Assembly: GCF_005877905.1 (NCBI RefSeq)
Contig: NZ_SWDV01000016.1
Coordinates: 92,463 to 156,462, forward strand
Direction: 5' to 3'
DNA from: Pseudomonas nicosulfuronedens
GTDB lineage: Bacteria; Pseudomonadota; Gammaproteobacteria; Pseudomonadales; Pseudomonadaceae
Length of the DNA: 64,000 nt
Positions 10,720 through 19,565 of this stretch are shown piece by piece (the first letter of the stretch is position 1; each line of letters starts with the position of its first letter). Under the pieces are notes generated by a model, which worked only from the letters and a program-made list of their open reading frames with translations, ran no database searches and had not been told where the DNA came from. Position numbers and translations under genes: made by a program.

Positions 10720-11736
10720 CTACTTCAACGCCGCATCAATCTTCCCTGCCGCTTCCGCCGTCACCCACTTCGACCAAAGCTCCCGGTGCTCACGGAAGAA
10801 CTTCGCCCGCACATCCGCCACGTCCCGGTGGTGTTCGGCCATATTCGCCAGCAGCGCGTTGAACATCGGCAATGGCAGCTCGACCCTCTCGAATACCTGC
10901 ACCAGTGCCGGTGCCTTGTCGTGGAAGTCGCGGGACACGCCGATGCTGATCTTCGCCGGCAACGAGCGCGAACCCTTCGGACTGGGATTGTTCGGATCGG
11001 TCAGCGTCTTCCAGGCCTCCTCATTGAAGGGAGGCTCTTCCAGCTGCACCAGCTTGAAGCGCCCCAGCAGCGGCGTCGGCGCCCAGTAATAGAAGAGCAC
11101 CGGCCGGCCCTGGGCGATGGCCGAGCTGATCGCCGCGTCCAGCGCAGGGCCGGCGCCGGTGCGGAAGTTCACGTAGCTGTCCGTCAGGCCGTAGGCCTTG
11201 AGCTTCTGCGTGTTGACGATCTCGCAGGTCCAGCCGGTGGGGCAGTTGTAGAACCGGCCCTTGTCCGGCTCCTCGTCATCCTTGAACAGCGCCTTGTATT
11301 CAGGCAGGTCGCTGACGGACTTCAGTCCCGGCGCGGAGGCCTTGATGCCGCGCTTGGCGTCGCCGTGCACCACGTAGTCAGGCACCCACCAGCCTTCACT
11401 GGCGCCCTTGACCGTCTCGCCCACGGAGAACACCTGGCCGGCCTTCTCCGCCTGCTGCCAGACGGTGCTGCGCCCGGCCCACTGTTCGCCGGTGACCTGG
11501 ATGTCGTTCTGCTTCAGCGCGTTTTCCATGGTCACGGTGTTACCCGGCACCGCATCGGTCTGACAGCCGTAGCCTTTCTCCAGGATGAAGCGCAGCACCT
11601 CGGTGGTGAACATGCCGCTCTCCCAGTTCAGCCCGGCGAACACCACGGTTTTCGGGTAAGGGCAGCCAGCGGCGAGGGTCTGGGCGCACAGCCCGAAGGC
11701 CAGCAACAGGGCGAACAGGCAACGGATGGCAGGCAT
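10720..11736 (-). CDS. orphan HutX-like ABC substrate-binding protein (OpuAC type)
   Basis: This 338-residue secreted protein has a signal peptide ending QTLA near residue 22 and is collinear with HutX of this window: VVFAGLNWESGM, GYGCQTDAVPG, FYNCPTGWTCE and VLFYYWAPTPLLG are shared. It carries a roughly 15-residue insertion near residues 240-256 (KTLTDPNNPSPKG) that HutX lacks. No permease or ATPase is adjacent, so it may feed HutW/HutV with a different ligand or act in sensing. It stands between the hutU promoter and the divergent hutH; a similar gene occupies this place in P. aeruginosa (from memory). Confidence 0.85.
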   Translation of the reverse strand: MPAIRCLFALLLAFGLCAQTLAAGCPYPKTVVFAGLNWESGMFTTEVLRFILEKGYGCQTDAVPGNTVTMENALKQNDIQVTGEQWAGRSTVWQQAEKAGQVFSVGETVKGASEGWWVPDYVVHGDAKRGIKASAPGLKSVSDLPEYKALFKDDEEPDKGRFYNCPTGWTCEIVNTQKLKAYGLTDSYVNFRTGAGPALDAAISSAIAQGRPVLFYYWAPTPLLGRFKLVQLEEPPFNEEAWKTLTDPNNPSPKGSRSLPAKISIGVSRDFHDKAPALVQVFERVELPLPMFNALLANMAEHHRDVADVRAKFFREHRELWSKWVTAEAAGKIDAALK

Positions 11737-11896
11737 TGGGCGGCTCCGGGCGCGTCGGTGTCCCTTAGGGTTTAGCCGTCGATCCGCGATTTGCCCACGA
11801 CCATCGGACTGGAAATGCCACCGGCGGTGACATTCACTCTCCCCTGAATCACTTCACAGCCATGCTGACGACGCACATACGGGCCCTGGCGCGCCA

Positions 11897-11912
11897 TGGC
11901 ACAGCGATTGCT
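11897..11912 (+). promoter_or_regulatory. hutH: sigma-54 promoter of hutH
   Basis: TGGCACAGCGATTGCT matches the TGGCAC-N5-TTGC consensus fully, with GG and GC ten bases apart. The start would fall near 11923. An in-frame ATG at 11896 overlaps this element and is therefore unlikely to be the hutH start. Confidence 0.85.
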
Positions 11913-11915
11913 ATA

Positions 11916-11929
11916 CCTGTATATACAGG
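11916..11929. promoter_or_regulatory. HutC operator upstream of hutH
   Basis: CCTGTATATACAGG is a perfect 14-bp palindrome with the TGTA-N2-TACA core at 11918-11927. It is centred on the start predicted from the adjoining sigma-54 element, the same arrangement as at hutU. Confidence 0.82.
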
Positions 11930-11970
11930 AACGATCCACGGTAACACTTCACCGAATCCAGGATGCCGCC

Positions 11971-13500
11971 ATGCCCGAAACCCTGCTCCTGACGCCCGGC
12001 CAGTTCGACCTCGACCAGCTGCGCGCCATCTACCAGCACCAACCCGACCTGCAGCTCGCCGACGAATGCCGCGAAGCCATCCTGCGCAGCGCGCAGACGG
12101 TCAGCCAGATCATCGCCGACCAGCGCACCGTCTACGGCATCAACACCGGCTTCGGCCTGCTGGCGCGCACCTCCATCGCCGAGGACCAGCTCGCTACCCT
12201 GCAGCGCAACCTGATCCTCTCCCACTGCACCGGCACCGGCCCGCTGCTGGACGATTCCAGCGTCGCGCTGATCATGGCGTTGAAGATCGGTTCCCTGGCG
12301 CGCGGCTTCTCCGGCGTCGGATTGCCGGTGATCGAGACGCTGCTCAAGCTGTACCGGGCGCGGGTCTACCCTTGCATCCCGTCCCAGGGTTCGGTGGGCG
12401 CTTCGGGCGACCTGGCGCCGCTGGCGCATATGTCCTCGATCCTGCTCGGCGTTGGCCAGGTTCGCCATGAAGGGCGCATCCTCGAAGCCACCGAAGGCCT
12501 TACTCTCGCCGGCGCCGAGCCGCTGGTGCTCGGCCCCAAGGAAGGCCTGGCGCTGATCAATGGCACCCAGGTATCCACCGCGCTGGCCCTGCGCGGGCTG
12601 TTCGCGGCGGAGAAGCTGTTCGTCTCTGCCGTGGTGGCGGGCAGCCTGACGGTAGAAGCGCTCAAAGGCTCGTTCGTCCCCTTCGATGCACGTATCCAGG
12701 AAGTGCGCGGCCAGCCGGGGCAGATCGCCGTCGCCGCGCTGTACCGCGAGCTGCTGCACGACAGTCCGATCAACCAGTCGCACATCGACTGCAAGCGCGT
12801 GCAGGACCCTTACTCGCTGCGCTGCCAACCACAGGTGATGGGCGCGTGCCTGGATCATCTGCGCTTCGCCGCCGGGGTTTTCCTGCGCGAGGCCAATGCC
12901 GTTTCCGACAACCCGCTGGTGTTCAGCGCTGACGGCGACGTTCTGTCAGGCGGTAACTTCCACGCCGAGCCGGTGGCGATGGCCTCCGATGTGCTGGCGC
13001 TGGCGATTTCGGAAATTGGCGCGCTGTCCGAGCGACGCATCGCCCAGTTGGTGGACCCGGCGATGTCCGGGCTGCCGGCGTTCCTGGTCAAGGAGGGCGG
13101 GCTGAACTCCGGCTTCATGATCGCCCAGGTCACTTCGGCGGCGCTGGCCTCGGAGAACAAGACCTGGGCGCACCCGGCCTCGGTGGACAGCCTGCCCACC
13201 TCGGCCAACCAGGAAGACCACGTGTCCATGGCCACCTTCGCCGCCCGCCGCCTGCAGGACATGGCCGGCAACAGTGCCGGCGTGGTCGCCATCGAACTGC
13301 TGGCCGCCGCACAGGGCGTGGACTTCCATGCGCCGCTGCAAAGCTCGCCGCAGCTGCAGGAAGTCCGCACGCTGATCCGCAGCCAGGTGCCGCATTATGA
13401 GCAGGACCGCTACTTCGCGCCGGACATCGCCGCTGCGCGGGCGTGGGTGGAGGATGGAGTGATGAGCCGCTGGATCGGTTACGCGCGGCTTTACGACTGA
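11971..13500 (+). CDS. hutH: histidine ammonia-lyase (canonical)
   Basis: This 509-residue enzyme removes ammonia from L-histidine to give trans-urocanate, the first pathway step. The MIO-forming triad Ala144-Ser145-Gly146 is intact in [16 protein letters not shown], and the other catalytic positions are present: Tyr55 (YGINTG), His85 (LILSH), [15 protein letters not shown] and QEDH. The start is ATG 11971 behind CCAGGA; a reading from 11896 would begin inside the sigma-54 promoter. It is monocistronic, with its own promoter and operator and a bidirectional terminator before hutD. It is the likely functional lyase of the window, in contrast to the paralogue at 2639-4171. Confidence 0.97.
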   Translation: MPETLLLTPGQFDLDQLRAIYQHQPDLQLADECREAILRSAQTVSQIIADQRTVYGINTGFGLLARTSIAEDQLATLQRNLILSHCTGTGPLLDDSSVALIMALKIGSLARGFSGVGLPVIETLLKLYRARVYPCIPSQGSVGASGDLAPLAHMSSILLGVGQVRHEGRILEATEGLTLAGAEPLVLGPKEGLALINGTQVSTALALRGLFAAEKLFVSAVVAGSLTVEALKGSFVPFDARIQEVRGQPGQIAVAALYRELLHDSPINQSHIDCKRVQDPYSLRCQPQVMGACLDHLRFAAGVFLREANAVSDNPLVFSADGDVLSGGNFHAEPVAMASDVLALAISEIGALSERRIAQLVDPAMSGLPAFLVKEGGLNSGFMIAQVTSAALASENKTWAHPASVDSLPTSANQEDHVSMATFAARRLQDMAGNSAGVVAIELLAAAQGVDFHAPLQSSPQLQEVRTLIRSQVPHYEQDRYFAPDIAAARAWVEDGVMSRWIGYARLYD

Positions 13501-13529
13501 CGCGGCAACCAGGGCTGTCCGGCTTACCC

Positions 13530-13612
13530 GTAGGATGGGTGGAGCGAAGCGATACCCATGCGGATCGCCGCAGAGTGATTGATGGGTATCGCTTCGCTCC
13601 ACGCCATCCTAC
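13530..13612. repeat. long palindromic repeat, GTAGGATGGGTGGAGC class
   Basis: Arms GTAGGATGGGTGGAGCGAAG and CTTCGCTCCACGCCATCCTAC enclose GATACCCAT / ATGGGTATC and a roughly 25-base loop. A second full copy is at 16566-16647 and a half copy at 49902-49932. It is separate from the GAGCGAGC elements. Confidence 0.85.
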
Positions 13613-13616
13613 AAAC

Positions 13617-13645
13617 GAAAAGGGCGCCTCAAGGGCGCCCTTTCC
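13617..13645. terminator. bidirectional Rho-independent terminator between hutH and hutD
   Basis: The stem AGGGCGCC / GGCGCCCT is flanked by AAAA on the left and TTT on the right, and lies between convergent hutH and hutD. Confidence 0.8.
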
Positions 13646-13647
13646 AT

Positions 13648-14238
13648 TCAACGCGGATCGAGTTCGATCACGCAGATATCCGTCTTGCCCGCTGCTGACA
13701 GCCGCCACTCATGCAGCGCACCATCGCCCTCAGCGAGCAGCGTGTCATGCAGCCCCAGTAGACCGGCAGCTTCATCATCGTGGCTGACATGGACACCCTC
13801 CCCCGCACTGAACAGCAGCACCGTTGAAGCGCTGCTGAAGAAGTGCGCCGCACCGTCCAGCTTCAACCACTGCAGCCGCGCCCGGTAACGAGCCGGCGAA
13901 TAGATCAGGTTGAAATCGCGGATCGCCCCGCCCAGCAACGTGCAGTCCACCGCGCTGGCGCCATCGAAGGCGAAGGCGTCGAGCGCGCGCAGGTCGCGGG
14001 AGTCGGTACCATCCACCTTCAGTTGCATGCCTTCGCCTTCCAGCACGCTGATGATGCGCTGGTAGCCGGTAAACGCGGAGAACGGCCCCGGCGCACCAAC
14101 GTCTGCGATGGACACGCGCCAGCCGAAACCTTCCAGGCCATCGCCGGCATCGCGGACGATCTCGCGGGTAGTGCCCGCGCCATTCTTCCAGGGCATCGCC
14201 GGGTAGTCGGCAGCGCGCAGCAATCGCAGATCGGTCAT
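13648..14238 (-). CDS. hutD: HutD-family cupin protein
   Basis: This 196-residue protein of the HutD family (cupin fold) has the family start RLLRAADYPAMPWKNGAGTT, then FGWRVSIADV and DFNLIYS. No catalytic activity is established. In P. fluorescens it is thought to act as a governor that limits hut expression, perhaps by binding a pathway intermediate. Its ATG overlaps the hutC stop (ATGA), so the two are translationally coupled. Confidence 0.92.
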   Translation of the reverse strand: MTDLRLLRAADYPAMPWKNGAGTTREIVRDAGDGLEGFGWRVSIADVGAPGPFSAFTGYQRIISVLEGEGMQLKVDGTDSRDLRALDAFAFDGASAVDCTLLGGAIRDFNLIYSPARYRARLQWLKLDGAAHFFSSASTVLLFSAGEGVHVSHDDEAAGLLGLHDTLLAEGDGALHEWRLSAAGKTDICVIELDPR

Positions 14239-15002
14239 GAACTGAAACGTCCTTCCAGGCGGTAGCGCGAGCCCGGATAGAGCAGGCGCGCGCTGGTCAC
14301 GGTATTGCGTCCCGACCAGGTGCGCCGACGGATCAGCAGGCACGGCTCATGGCGGTCGACAGACAGCAGCTTGCATTCCTCGGGACTGGGCAGCACCGCC
14401 TCGACCACGTGCTCGCCCTCGCTCAGTGGCGCGACCTGGGTGAGGTAGGCGAACGGCGTCTGCCCGGTGAAATCCTGCTTCAGGTAGTCCGGTGCCACGG
14501 CGGCATTCACATAGCGGTCTTCGATCTGCACCGGAATATCGTTCTCGTAGTGCACGATCACCGAGTGGAAGATGCGCTGACCTTCGCGCACGTCCAGCGC
14601 CAACGCTCGCTCGGCACTGGCCAGTTCTTCGATCAGGCTGACCACCACCAGGTGATGCTTGTGGCCGCGGGCGGTGATTTCCTCGGCGATGTTCTGCACC
14701 TGGAACAACGCGGACTGGCCCTTGGGCTCGGCAACAAAGGTACCCACGCCCTGCATGCGCACCAGCAGGCCGTCGGCGGTCAGCTCGCGCAGCGCGCGGT
14801 TGATGGTCATGCGGCTGACGCCCAGCTCGTCGACCAACTCCGCTTCGGAGGGCACGCGATGGTGCGGCGGCCAGGTGCCGGACTGGATCTGCTGGATGAT
14901 CAGTTGCTTGACGCGGGCGTACAACGGCGCGGGAATTTCCCCCATCTGCGCGGCGAGCGACGAACCCTCGGCGGGCGAGGTAGGCGTGGGCGATGCGGGC
15001 AC
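14235..15002 (-). CDS. hutC: histidine utilisation repressor (GntR/HutC family)
   Basis: This 255-residue protein has a winged-helix GntR domain near residues 20-90 (PAPLYARVKQLI, HRVPSEAELVDELGVSRMTI, VGTFVAEP) and a C-terminal UTRA effector domain (HSVIVHYENDIPVQIEDRYVN, CLLIRRRTWSG). Known HutC proteins bind urocanate and leave DNA on induction. A GTG start at 15002 is preferred because AGGAG lies five bases upstream and the length matches HutC of other pseudomonads; an ATG at 15083 in frame has no such site. It is divergent from hutF, with an operator in the 190-bp gap, so it should autoregulate. Confidence 0.95.
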   Translation of the reverse strand: MPASPTPTSPAEGSSLAAQMGEIPAPLYARVKQLIIQQIQSGTWPPHHRVPSEAELVDELGVSRMTINRALRELTADGLLVRMQGVGTFVAEPKGQSALFQVQNIAEEITARGHKHHLVVVSLIEELASAERALALDVREGQRIFHSVIVHYENDIPVQIEDRYVNAAVAPDYLKQDFTGQTPFAYLTQVAPLSEGEHVVEAVLPSPEECKLLSVDRHEPCLLIRRRTWSGRNTVTSARLLYPGSRYRLEGRFSS

Positions 15003-15134
15003 GGGAAACTCCTTGTCTGGGCGACGGTGGACGAAGGCCTGGGTCTGACTCCGGCATGTACCGGATTCGACCGGTGCATACAAGTCCTGTAGCGACCGTC
15101 GGGTGCCTGGCAGTTTACGGTCTCGGCAAACGTC

Positions 15135-15150
15135 TGTATATGTATATACA
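15135..15150. promoter_or_regulatory. HutC operator between hutC and hutF
   Basis: TGTATATGTATATACA holds TGTA-N2-TACA at 15141-15150 plus an extra TGTA half-site six bases earlier. It would control both divergent transcripts. I do not see a good sigma-54 element here, unlike hutU and hutH. Confidence 0.78.
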
Positions 15151-15166
15151 AATTCCCCGCCTATTT

Positions 15167-15174
15167 AACAAGAA
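15167..15174 (+). promoter_or_regulatory. candidate Hfq/Crc motif in hutF leader
   Basis: AACAAGAA fits the AANAANAA motif and lies about 18 bases before the hutF ATG, just upstream of the GAGG ribosome site. Confidence 0.4.
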
Positions 15175-15192
15175 CCCTGCGAGGGCCCCAGC

Positions 15193-16557
15193 ATGTCCGT
15201 CCTGTTCGCCGAATCCGCCCTGCTGCCCTCCGGCTGGGCGCGCAATGTCCGCTTCGAGATCGATGCCGACGGCCTGTTCACCGCGATCACCCCGGATGCC
15301 AGTGCAGAAGGTGCGGAGCGCGTTGCCGGCCCGCTGCTGGCGGGCATGCCGAACCTGCATTCGCACGCCTTCCAGCGCGCCATGGCGGGCCTGGCGGAAG
15401 TCGCCGGCAACCCCAACGACAGCTTCTGGACCTGGCGCGACCTGATGTACCGCCTGGTCGGCCGCCTCTCGCCCGAGCAAGTCGGGGTAATCGCCCGCCA
15501 GCTGTACATCGAGATGCTCAAGGCCGGTTACACCGGCGTCGCCGAATTCCACTACGTGCACCACGACGTCGACGGCCAGCCGTACGCCAATCCGGCGGAA
15601 CTGGCCCTGCGCGTCAGCCAGGCGGCGACGGACGCCGGCATCGGCCTGACCCTGCTGCCGGTGCTCTACTCCCACGCCAGCTTCGGCGGCCAGGCACCCA
15701 GCGAGGGCCAGCGTCGCTTCATCAACAGCACCGAAAACTATCTGAAGCTGATCGACGGCCTGCGTGCGCACCTGGCGACGCAGCCGCAGCAGAGCCTCGG
15801 CCTGTGCTTCCACTCCCTGCGCGCAGTGACACCACAGCAGATCGCCGAGGTGCTGGGCGCCGACACCAGCGGCTGCCCGGTGCACATCCACATCGCCGAG
15901 CAGCAGAAGGAAGTCGATGACTGCCTCGCCTGGAGCGGCCGGCGCCCGCTGCAGTGGTTGTACGAGAACGTCGCCGTGGACGAGCGCTGGTGCCTGGTCC
16001 ACGCCACCCATGCCGAAGCCGACGAAGTCACCGCCATGGCCCGCAGTGGCGCGGTGGCCGGCCTGTGCCTGACCACCGAGGCGAACCTGGGTGACGGCAT
16101 CTTCCCGGCAGTAGATTACCTGGCCCAGCACGGCCGCTTCGGCATCGGCTCGGACAGCCACGTTTCGCTCAGCGTGGTGGAAGAACTGCGCTGGCTGGAA
16201 TACGGCCAGCGCCTGCGCGACCAGCGTCGCAACCGTCTCTATGGACAGGACCAGCCCATGGTCGGCCGCACCCTGTTCGACGCGGCGTTGTCCGGCGGTG
16301 CCCAGGCCCTTGGCCAACCCACCGGCGAACTGGCGGTGGGCAAGCGCGCTGACCTGCTGGTGCTCGACGGCGGCGACCCTTACCTGCAGACCGCCCGTGG
16401 TGACGCCATCCTCAACCGCTGGCTGTTCGCCGGTGGCGATCGCCAGGTGCGCGAAGTGATGGTTGCCGGACAGTGGCGGGTGCGCGGCGGCCGGCATGCG
16501 CTCGAAGAACAGAGCGCCCGCGAGTTCGCCAGCGTGCTGCGCGAATTGCTGGACTGA
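15193..16557 (+). CDS. hutF: formimidoylglutamate deiminase
   Basis: This 454-residue amidohydrolase deiminates N-formimino-L-glutamate to N-formyl-L-glutamate plus ammonia, the step that precedes HutG. It shows LAGMPNLHSHAFQRAMAG (metal His residues near 56 and 58), HIHIAEQQKEVDD (His near 235), LVHATHA and GIGSDSHVSLS (catalytic Asp). Length is normal. It is transcribed alone, divergent from hutC, and ends before a palindromic repeat and terminator shared with the convergent lipocalin gene. Confidence 0.96.
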   Translation: MSVLFAESALLPSGWARNVRFEIDADGLFTAITPDASAEGAERVAGPLLAGMPNLHSHAFQRAMAGLAEVAGNPNDSFWTWRDLMYRLVGRLSPEQVGVIARQLYIEMLKAGYTGVAEFHYVHHDVDGQPYANPAELALRVSQAATDAGIGLTLLPVLYSHASFGGQAPSEGQRRFINSTENYLKLIDGLRAHLATQPQQSLGLCFHSLRAVTPQQIAEVLGADTSGCPVHIHIAEQQKEVDDCLAWSGRRPLQWLYENVAVDERWCLVHATHAEADEVTAMARSGAVAGLCLTTEANLGDGIFPAVDYLAQHGRFGIGSDSHVSLSVVEELRWLEYGQRLRDQRRNRLYGQDQPMVGRTLFDAALSGGAQALGQPTGELAVGKRADLLVLDGGDPYLQTARGDAILNRWLFAGGDRQVREVMVAGQWRVRGGRHALEEQSAREFASVLRELLD

Positions 16558-16565
16558 TTGCCTTT

Positions 16566-16647
16566 GTAGGATGGCGTGGAGCGCAGCGATACCCATCGAT
16601 CCGGGCGCAGATACAGCATGGGTATCGCTGCGCTCCACCCATCCTAC
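16566..16647. repeat. long palindromic repeat, GTAGGATGGGTGGAGC class, second copy
   Basis: GTAGGATGGCGTGGAGCGCA and TGCGCTCCACCCATCCTAC enclose GATACCCAT / ATGGGTATC. Relative to the copy at 13530 the GGATGGC/GGATGGG arms are swapped, which suggests inversion. It sits just after the hutF stop. Confidence 0.85.
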
Positions 16648-16665
16648 GAGCCAGGGACCACACCT

Positions 16666-16732
16666 GTAGGAGCGAGCTTGCTCGCGAACGATCTCCACAG
16701 CGGGGCTGGTTCGCGAGCAAGCTCGCTCCTAC
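16666..16732. repeat. REP-type palindromic element
   Basis: GTAGGAGCGAGCTTGCTCGC and its inverted copy enclose about 20 bases, including CAGCGGGGCTGGTT, close to the centre of the 1369 copy. Confidence 0.85.
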
Positions 16733-16773
16733 GAAAACCCGCGCCGGTCATACCGCGCGAGATGGCCGCAATG

Positions 16774-16800
16774 AAAAAACGCCCCGAGGGGCGTTTTTTC
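16774..16800. terminator. bidirectional Rho-independent terminator between hutF and blc
   Basis: AAAAAACGCCCC-GAG-GGGCGTTTTTT is a symmetrical stem with A- and T-runs on both sides, and it touches the end of the convergent lipocalin gene. Confidence 0.92.
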
Positions 16801-17353
16801 ATTGGGTCGCCGAACTGGAGTCGGCTGCGCGCCAGATCAGGTCATCCGTCTGGTAACCCCGCGCATGGGCCAGCCCCAGCAGCTTCTGCCGCGTCGTATC
16901 CGGCACCACCGGCTGGCGCGACAGCAGCCAGAGGTATTCGCGGTCGGGGTTGCCGACCAGCGCGGTCTGGTAGTCGTCGTCGACGTAGAGCACCCAGTAG
17001 TCACCCTTGGCGATCTCGGGGAAGAGTTTCGTGAAGGTGTTGTCGAAGCGCACCCAGAGCTTGTCGGTGCGGCCCGGCACCTGAGCCTCGGCGCGGCCAG
17101 TGGCCTGGTCCCAGTCGCCATCGCTGGTCAGGCAGCGGTTGGTCACCGCGATGCTGGCATCGTCCTGCAGGCGGTAGTGGGCTTCGGATTGCGTGCACTG
17201 GCGCTGGAAGAACATCGGCTTGCGCGCCAGCTCGTACCAGGTGCCCATGTAGCGCTTGAGGTCGACCTGCACGGTCTGCGGCGGCTGCTGGGTAGAGCCC
17301 GCACAACCGCTCAGTGCAACGAGGCAGGCCAGCCAGATCATGGATCGATGCAT
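16799..17353 (-). CDS. blc: outer-membrane lipoprotein, lipocalin (Blc) family
   Basis: This 184-residue protein begins with a lipoprotein signal peptide whose lipobox LSGC puts the acylated Cys near residue 17. The lipocalin body has the GTWYELARKPMFFQRQC first-strand motif, followed by NRCLTSDGDWDQATGRAE and YWVLYVDDDYQTALVGNPDREYLWLLSR. Blc relatives bind lysophospholipids or fatty acids at the inner face of the outer membrane. It is convergent with hutF and is followed 36 bp upstream by a second small lipoprotein gene. Confidence 0.9.
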   Translation of the reverse strand: MHRSMIWLACLVALSGCAGSTQQPPQTVQVDLKRYMGTWYELARKPMFFQRQCTQSEAHYRLQDDASIAVTNRCLTSDGDWDQATGRAEAQVPGRTDKLWVRFDNTFTKLFPEIAKGDYWVLYVDDDYQTALVGNPDREYLWLLSRQPVVPDTTRQKLLGLAHARGYQTDDLIWRAADSSSATQ

Positions 17354-17389
17354 TCGCTCCTCCTTGGCTGCCTGCCCTGCCCGGGCGGG

Positions 17390-17644
17390 TTACTTCAGGC
17401 CCTGGGCGGAGAACAGCAGCACTTTGTCGCCGGCGTACTGGATGCTGATGAAGGCCTTGTCGTCACCCCAGGTGCAGCTGGAAACGCCCAGAGCTCCGGA
17501 GCATTCGGCAGGCTTGCCGAGCAGGTCCTCGACTTCGGCCTTGGTCATGCCGGTTTTGATCTTGGAATAGTTCTCCTGGTTCACTTTGCTGCAAGCGGCC
17601 AGGACGACACAGAACGCGACGAGCGCGAGGCGGCGGAAGGACAT
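17390..17644 (-). CDS. small lipoprotein, DUF3862/BamE-like fold
   Basis: This 84-residue protein has a lipobox VLAAC near residue 18, then YSKIKTGMTKAEVEDLLGKP, the helix-helix pattern shared by BamE (SmpA/OmlA) and DUF3862 proteins, and a short beta region with two Cys (SGALGVSSCTWG preceded by AEC). The start MSFRR is chosen because GGAG lies six bases upstream; an ATG four codons earlier is itself part of that ribosome site. No specific role is known. Confidence 0.82.
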   Translation of the reverse strand: MSFRRLALVAFCVVLAACSKVNQENYSKIKTGMTKAEVEDLLGKPAECSGALGVSSCTWGDDKAFISIQYAGDKVLLFSAQGLK

Positions 17645-17717
17645 CGACAACTCCATTGTTTTGGGGGCAGGCCAACAAGCTTGGCACAGGGCGACCGATT
17701 CGGCCGCCGGGTTGGAG

Positions 17718-18323
17718 TCAGAAACGTGAGCCAGGTTCCGTGAGGAACTGCGCTTCTTCAGCCGTGGACTGGCGGCCGAGGATGGCGTTGCGGTGAGGGA
17801 AACGGCCGAAGCGGTCGATCACCACCTGGTGCTTGCGTGCGTAGGCGAGGTAACCGGCGAAAAGCACCTTCTCGCTCTCGCTGGATTCGGCCTGCAACGC
17901 TTCGTACAGGCGTACCGCCTCATCCTGGCTGGCCAGGTCTTCGGCGTGCTCCAGCACGATGTAGACGAACACTCGCTCGATGCGCGGCAACTGGCGGTCG
18001 AAACCCGCTTCCAGGCCCTGGCGCACCAGTTGCTGGGCGCGGGCGTCGCCGGCATAGGCGCGCGGATTGTCGCGAAAGACCATGCGCGGCAGCTGGTCCA
18101 GCAGCAGGATCAGCGCCAGCCAGCTCTGCGGCTCGCGCTCCCACTCCTGCAGACCGCCGTCCAGGGCCTGGCGCACCAGGCCGCCGAAACGGTTTTCCGA
18201 GTCCACGTCCTGGCAGCCGCTCTTGCCGAACCACAGCGCGTTGCGCTGGGCGGCGACTTCATTGGCATCCAGCGCAGTGCCGAACCACCAGTCGAGCAGG
18301 GTCTGCCAGGGCGCGGTGCTCAT
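17718..18323 (-). CDS. DUF924 family protein
   Basis: This 201-residue soluble all-alpha protein has the family hallmarks WWFGTALDAN with WFGKSGCQD at the N-terminus, LALILLLDQLPRMVFR in the middle, and FVYIVLEHAEDLASQDEAVRLY followed by HQVVIDRFGRFPHRNAILGR. Function is unknown; the fold is TPR-like. Its ATG is next to the fbp stop (the two share base 18323), so it is probably co-transcribed behind fbp. Confidence 0.85.
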   Translation of the reverse strand: MSTAPWQTLLDWWFGTALDANEVAAQRNALWFGKSGCQDVDSENRFGGLVRQALDGGLQEWEREPQSWLALILLLDQLPRMVFRDNPRAYAGDARAQQLVRQGLEAGFDRQLPRIERVFVYIVLEHAEDLASQDEAVRLYEALQAESSESEKVLFAGYLAYARKHQVVIDRFGRFPHRNAILGRQSTAEEAQFLTEPGSRF

Positions 18324-19336
18324 CAGCCTTCCTGGTGGTAGGCGGTGGCGCGCTCGACTTCTTCCTTCGAGCCCAGGAACACCGCGACGCGCTGGTGCAG
18401 GCTGTCGGGCTGGATGTCGAGGATGCGCTGGCGGCCGTTGGTGGCGGCGCCGCCGGCCTGCTCGATGATGAAGGACATCGGGTTGGCTTCGTACATCAGG
18501 CGCAGCTTGCCGGGCTTCTCCGGCTCGCGGGAATCACGCGGGTACATGAACACGCCGCCGCGGGTCAGGATGCGGTGCACGTCGGCCACCATGGAGGCGA
18601 TCCAGCGCATGTTGTAGTTCTTGCCCAGCGGGCCTTCCTTGCCGGCCAGCAGCTCGTCGACGTAGCGCTTCACCGGGGCTTCCCAGTGGCGCTGGTTGGA
18701 CATGTTGATGGCGAATTCGGCGGTGCTGGTCGGCACGGTGATGTTGTCGTGGGTCATCACGAAGCTGCCCAGCTCGCGGTCCAGGGTGAAGCCTTTCACG
18801 CCGTTGCCCAGGGTCAGGATCAGCATGGTCTGCGGGCCGTAGATGGCGTAGCCGGCGGCGACCTGGGTAGTGCCCTTCTGCAGGAAGGCCTCTTCACGCA
18901 GGCTGTCGTTCTGGCTCAGGTATTCCTGTGGGCAGCGCAGCACGGAGAAGATGGTGCCGACCGAGACGTTGACGTCGATGTTGGAGGAGCCATCCAGCGG
19001 GTCGAAGACCAGCAGGTAGGCGCCCTTGGGGTACTTGCCCGGAATCTGGTAGGGGTGGTCCATTTCCTCGGAGGCCATGCCGGCCAGGTTACCGGCCCAC
19101 TCGTTGGCTTCCAGGAGGATTTCGTTGGACAGGACGTCGAGCTTCTTCTGCACCTCGCCCTGCACGTTCTCGGTTTCCATGCTGCCGAGCACGCCACCCA
19201 GCGCACCCTTGGACACGGCGTGGCTGATTTCCTTGCACGCGCGGGCCACCACTTCCACGAGGTGACGCAGGTCGGCCGGGGTGTTGTGACTGCGGGTCTG
19301 CTCGATCAGGTAGCGGCTCAGGGTAACGCGGGACAT
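18323..19336 (-). CDS. fbp: fructose-1,6-bisphosphatase, class I
   Basis: This 337-residue enzyme dephosphorylates fructose-1,6-bisphosphate in gluconeogenesis, essential for growth on amino acids such as histidine. The metal-binding motif [20 protein letters not shown] near residues 107-125 and [16 protein letters not shown] near 270 are both present. Length is normal. It leads a two-gene transcript with the DUF924 gene. Confidence 0.97.
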   Translation of the reverse strand: MSRVTLSRYLIEQTRSHNTPADLRHLVEVVARACKEISHAVSKGALGGVLGSMETENVQGEVQKKLDVLSNEILLEANEWAGNLAGMASEEMDHPYQIPGKYPKGAYLLVFDPLDGSSNIDVNVSVGTIFSVLRCPQEYLSQNDSLREEAFLQKGTTQVAAGYAIYGPQTMLILTLGNGVKGFTLDRELGSFVMTHDNITVPTSTAEFAINMSNQRHWEAPVKRYVDELLAGKEGPLGKNYNMRWIASMVADVHRILTRGGVFMYPRDSREPEKPGKLRLMYEANPMSFIIEQAGGAATNGRQRILDIQPDSLHQRVAVFLGSKEEVERATAYHQEG

Positions 19337-19510
19337 GGAAGACTCCAGGGGAGAAGATAAAAATCAGGGCGCATTCTAGCGTGGAAACGACCGCGATGCC
19401 TCCTTGCGCAGAGGCACGCAGAATGCTTGGAGCCCGCCGCGCACGGGCAGTTCCCCAGAGGCGATCGGCACCGCGACCTTCGGCCGCGTGGCGAGCGGTA
19501 CGCTGAAAAG

Positions 19511-19550
19511 AAAGCGGGGTGACGGCCGCAACCGCCCGTCACCCCGCCGC
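19511..19550 (-). terminator. Rho-independent terminator of estA
   Basis: The 12-bp perfect stem GCGGGGTGACGG (19514-19525) / CCGTCACCCCGC (19536-19547), read on the minus strand, is followed by TTTCTTTTC. It lies just after the estA stop. Confidence 0.85.
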
Positions 19551-19565
19551 GCTCACCTCAGGCGG

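Noticed and set aside
11896..11970. N-terminal extension of hutH from ATG 11896
   Set aside because: It starts inside the sigma-54 promoter and spans the HutC operator; ATG 11971 has a ribosome site and the family length.
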